This document shows positions 7,288 through 7,537 of a DNA stretch of 7,537 nucleotides, in pieces; the stretch's first letter is position 1, and the number at the start of each line of letters is the position of its first letter. Source of the stretch: Eubacterium sp. (GTDB lineage: Bacteria; Bacillota; Clostridia; Oscillospirales; Acutalibacteraceae); contig JAIDJS010000125.1 of the NCBI GenBank assembly GCA_029052085.1, positions 1 to 7,537 on the forward strand, read 5' to 3'. The position numbers and the translations under genes were made by a program. A model generated the notes under the pieces. The model had not been told where the DNA came from. It did no database searches and saw only the letters and a program-made list of their open reading frames with translations.

Positions 7288-7321
7288 AAGAGCCGTTCAA
7301 ACGAACGGCTCTTTTACTTTA
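7280..7321. terminator. bidirectional intrinsic terminator
   Basis: A perfect 19-bp inverted repeat (7280-7298 with 7303-7321) closes on a 4-nt loop, AAAC. The GC-rich core GAGCCGTTC pairs with GAACGGCTC, and both strands read TTTTACTTTA after the core, so it can stop transcription from either side. It ends the plus-strand operon at comFC and the minus-strand gene beyond it. Both stop codons (TAA at 7285-7287 on plus, TAA at 7321-7319 on minus) lie within the outer A/T part of the stem. Confidence 0.93.
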
Positions 7322-7537
7322 TGCTGTTTGATTTGTAAATTTAACATTGTCAGCCCAATCTAGAAATGTTTCTTTATATTTTTCCTGCTCATCATTGCTG
7401 CAGGAAAATGTAACAATCCAAAATGCGTCATCGGCTTTATAGAGTGCTGTTAAATAATAATATGTAACATTGTTATTTGGATTTAAACCTGAATATTCAA
7501 AATAGGTAAGTACGTTTTCCTTTGTCAGGCTTTCTGG
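7319..7537 (-). CDS. C-terminal fragment of an unidentified protein, possibly PsbP-like lipoprotein
   Basis: The minus strand is open from the window edge to a TAA at 7321-7319, giving 72 residues of the C-terminus; the start lies outside the window. The sequence is mixed and soluble-looking, with aromatic-rich beta-strand-like stretches (NNNVTYYYLTALYKADDAFW, IVTFSC) and a final amphipathic segment (QEKYKETFLDWADNVKF). That layout, a strand pair followed by an E-x-Y-K-x-x-F-x-x-x-x-x-x-V-x-F ending, resembles C-termini of small clostridial lipoproteins with a PsbP-like or DUF1795-type fold. The resemblance is by pattern only; no catalytic motif is present. It is convergent with the operon and shares its terminator. 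That it is coding is likely because the frame stays open and ends exactly inside the terminator stem; the family is uncertain. Confidence 0.7.
   Translation of the reverse strand, partial: PESLTKENVLTYFEYSGLNPNNNVTYYYLTALYKADDAFWIVTFSCSNDEQEKYKETFLDWADNVKFTNQTA

Noticed and set aside
7380..7408. 9-bp inverted repeat TTTTCCTGC / GCAGGAAAA with an 11-nt loop
   Set aside because: It lies within the minus-strand coding region, has no T-run beyond its own arms and a long loop; likely chance.

Overview
The window looks like chromosomal DNA of a low-to-moderate GC, gut-type clostridial Firmicute, probably of the Ruminococcaceae/Oscillospiraceae. This rests on the gene order tepA–ylzJ–(uppP-like)–ftsK/spoIIIE, on purine-rich Shine-Dalgarno sites, and on frequent GTG/TTG starts. 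The species cannot be named from the sequence alone. No mobile element, CRISPR array, tRNA or rRNA is visible.

Layout. A strong housekeeping-type promoter (4-32) precedes seven tightly packed plus-strand genes that read as one operon: a ClpP-like protease of the TepA family (78-782), a small YlzJ-like protein (767-982), a diverged UppP/BacA-family membrane protein (915-1781), the DNA translocase FtsK/SpoIIIE (1791-4322), a YgiQ-type radical SAM protein (4315-6195), a short membrane-anchored ComEA-like helix-hairpin-helix protein (6149-6595), and a ComFC-type phosphoribosyltransferase (6592-7287). The only gap between genes is 9 nt, before ftsK. All other junctions overlap, by 4 to 68 nt. The unit ends at a perfect 19-bp hairpin (7280-7321) that also contains the stop codon of a convergent minus-strand gene, whose last 72 codons fill 7319-7537.

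How the genes may work together. TepA, YlzJ and SpoIIIE are also neighbours in Bacillus, where SpoIIIE pumps DNA across the division septum and TepA has been linked to spore outgrowth and earlier to secretion. Here the cluster is extended by two competence-type genes: a ComEA-like DNA-binding domain outside the membrane and ComFC in the cytoplasm. The operon therefore joins intracellular DNA translocation with pieces of DNA uptake. That functional link is an inference from co-transcription.

The oddest member is the UppP-like protein. It keeps the family's fold signature but has lost several residues needed for undecaprenyl-pyrophosphate hydrolysis. The rest of the window is largely conserved clostridial housekeeping DNA. 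I did not find a convincing new defence or mobile system.
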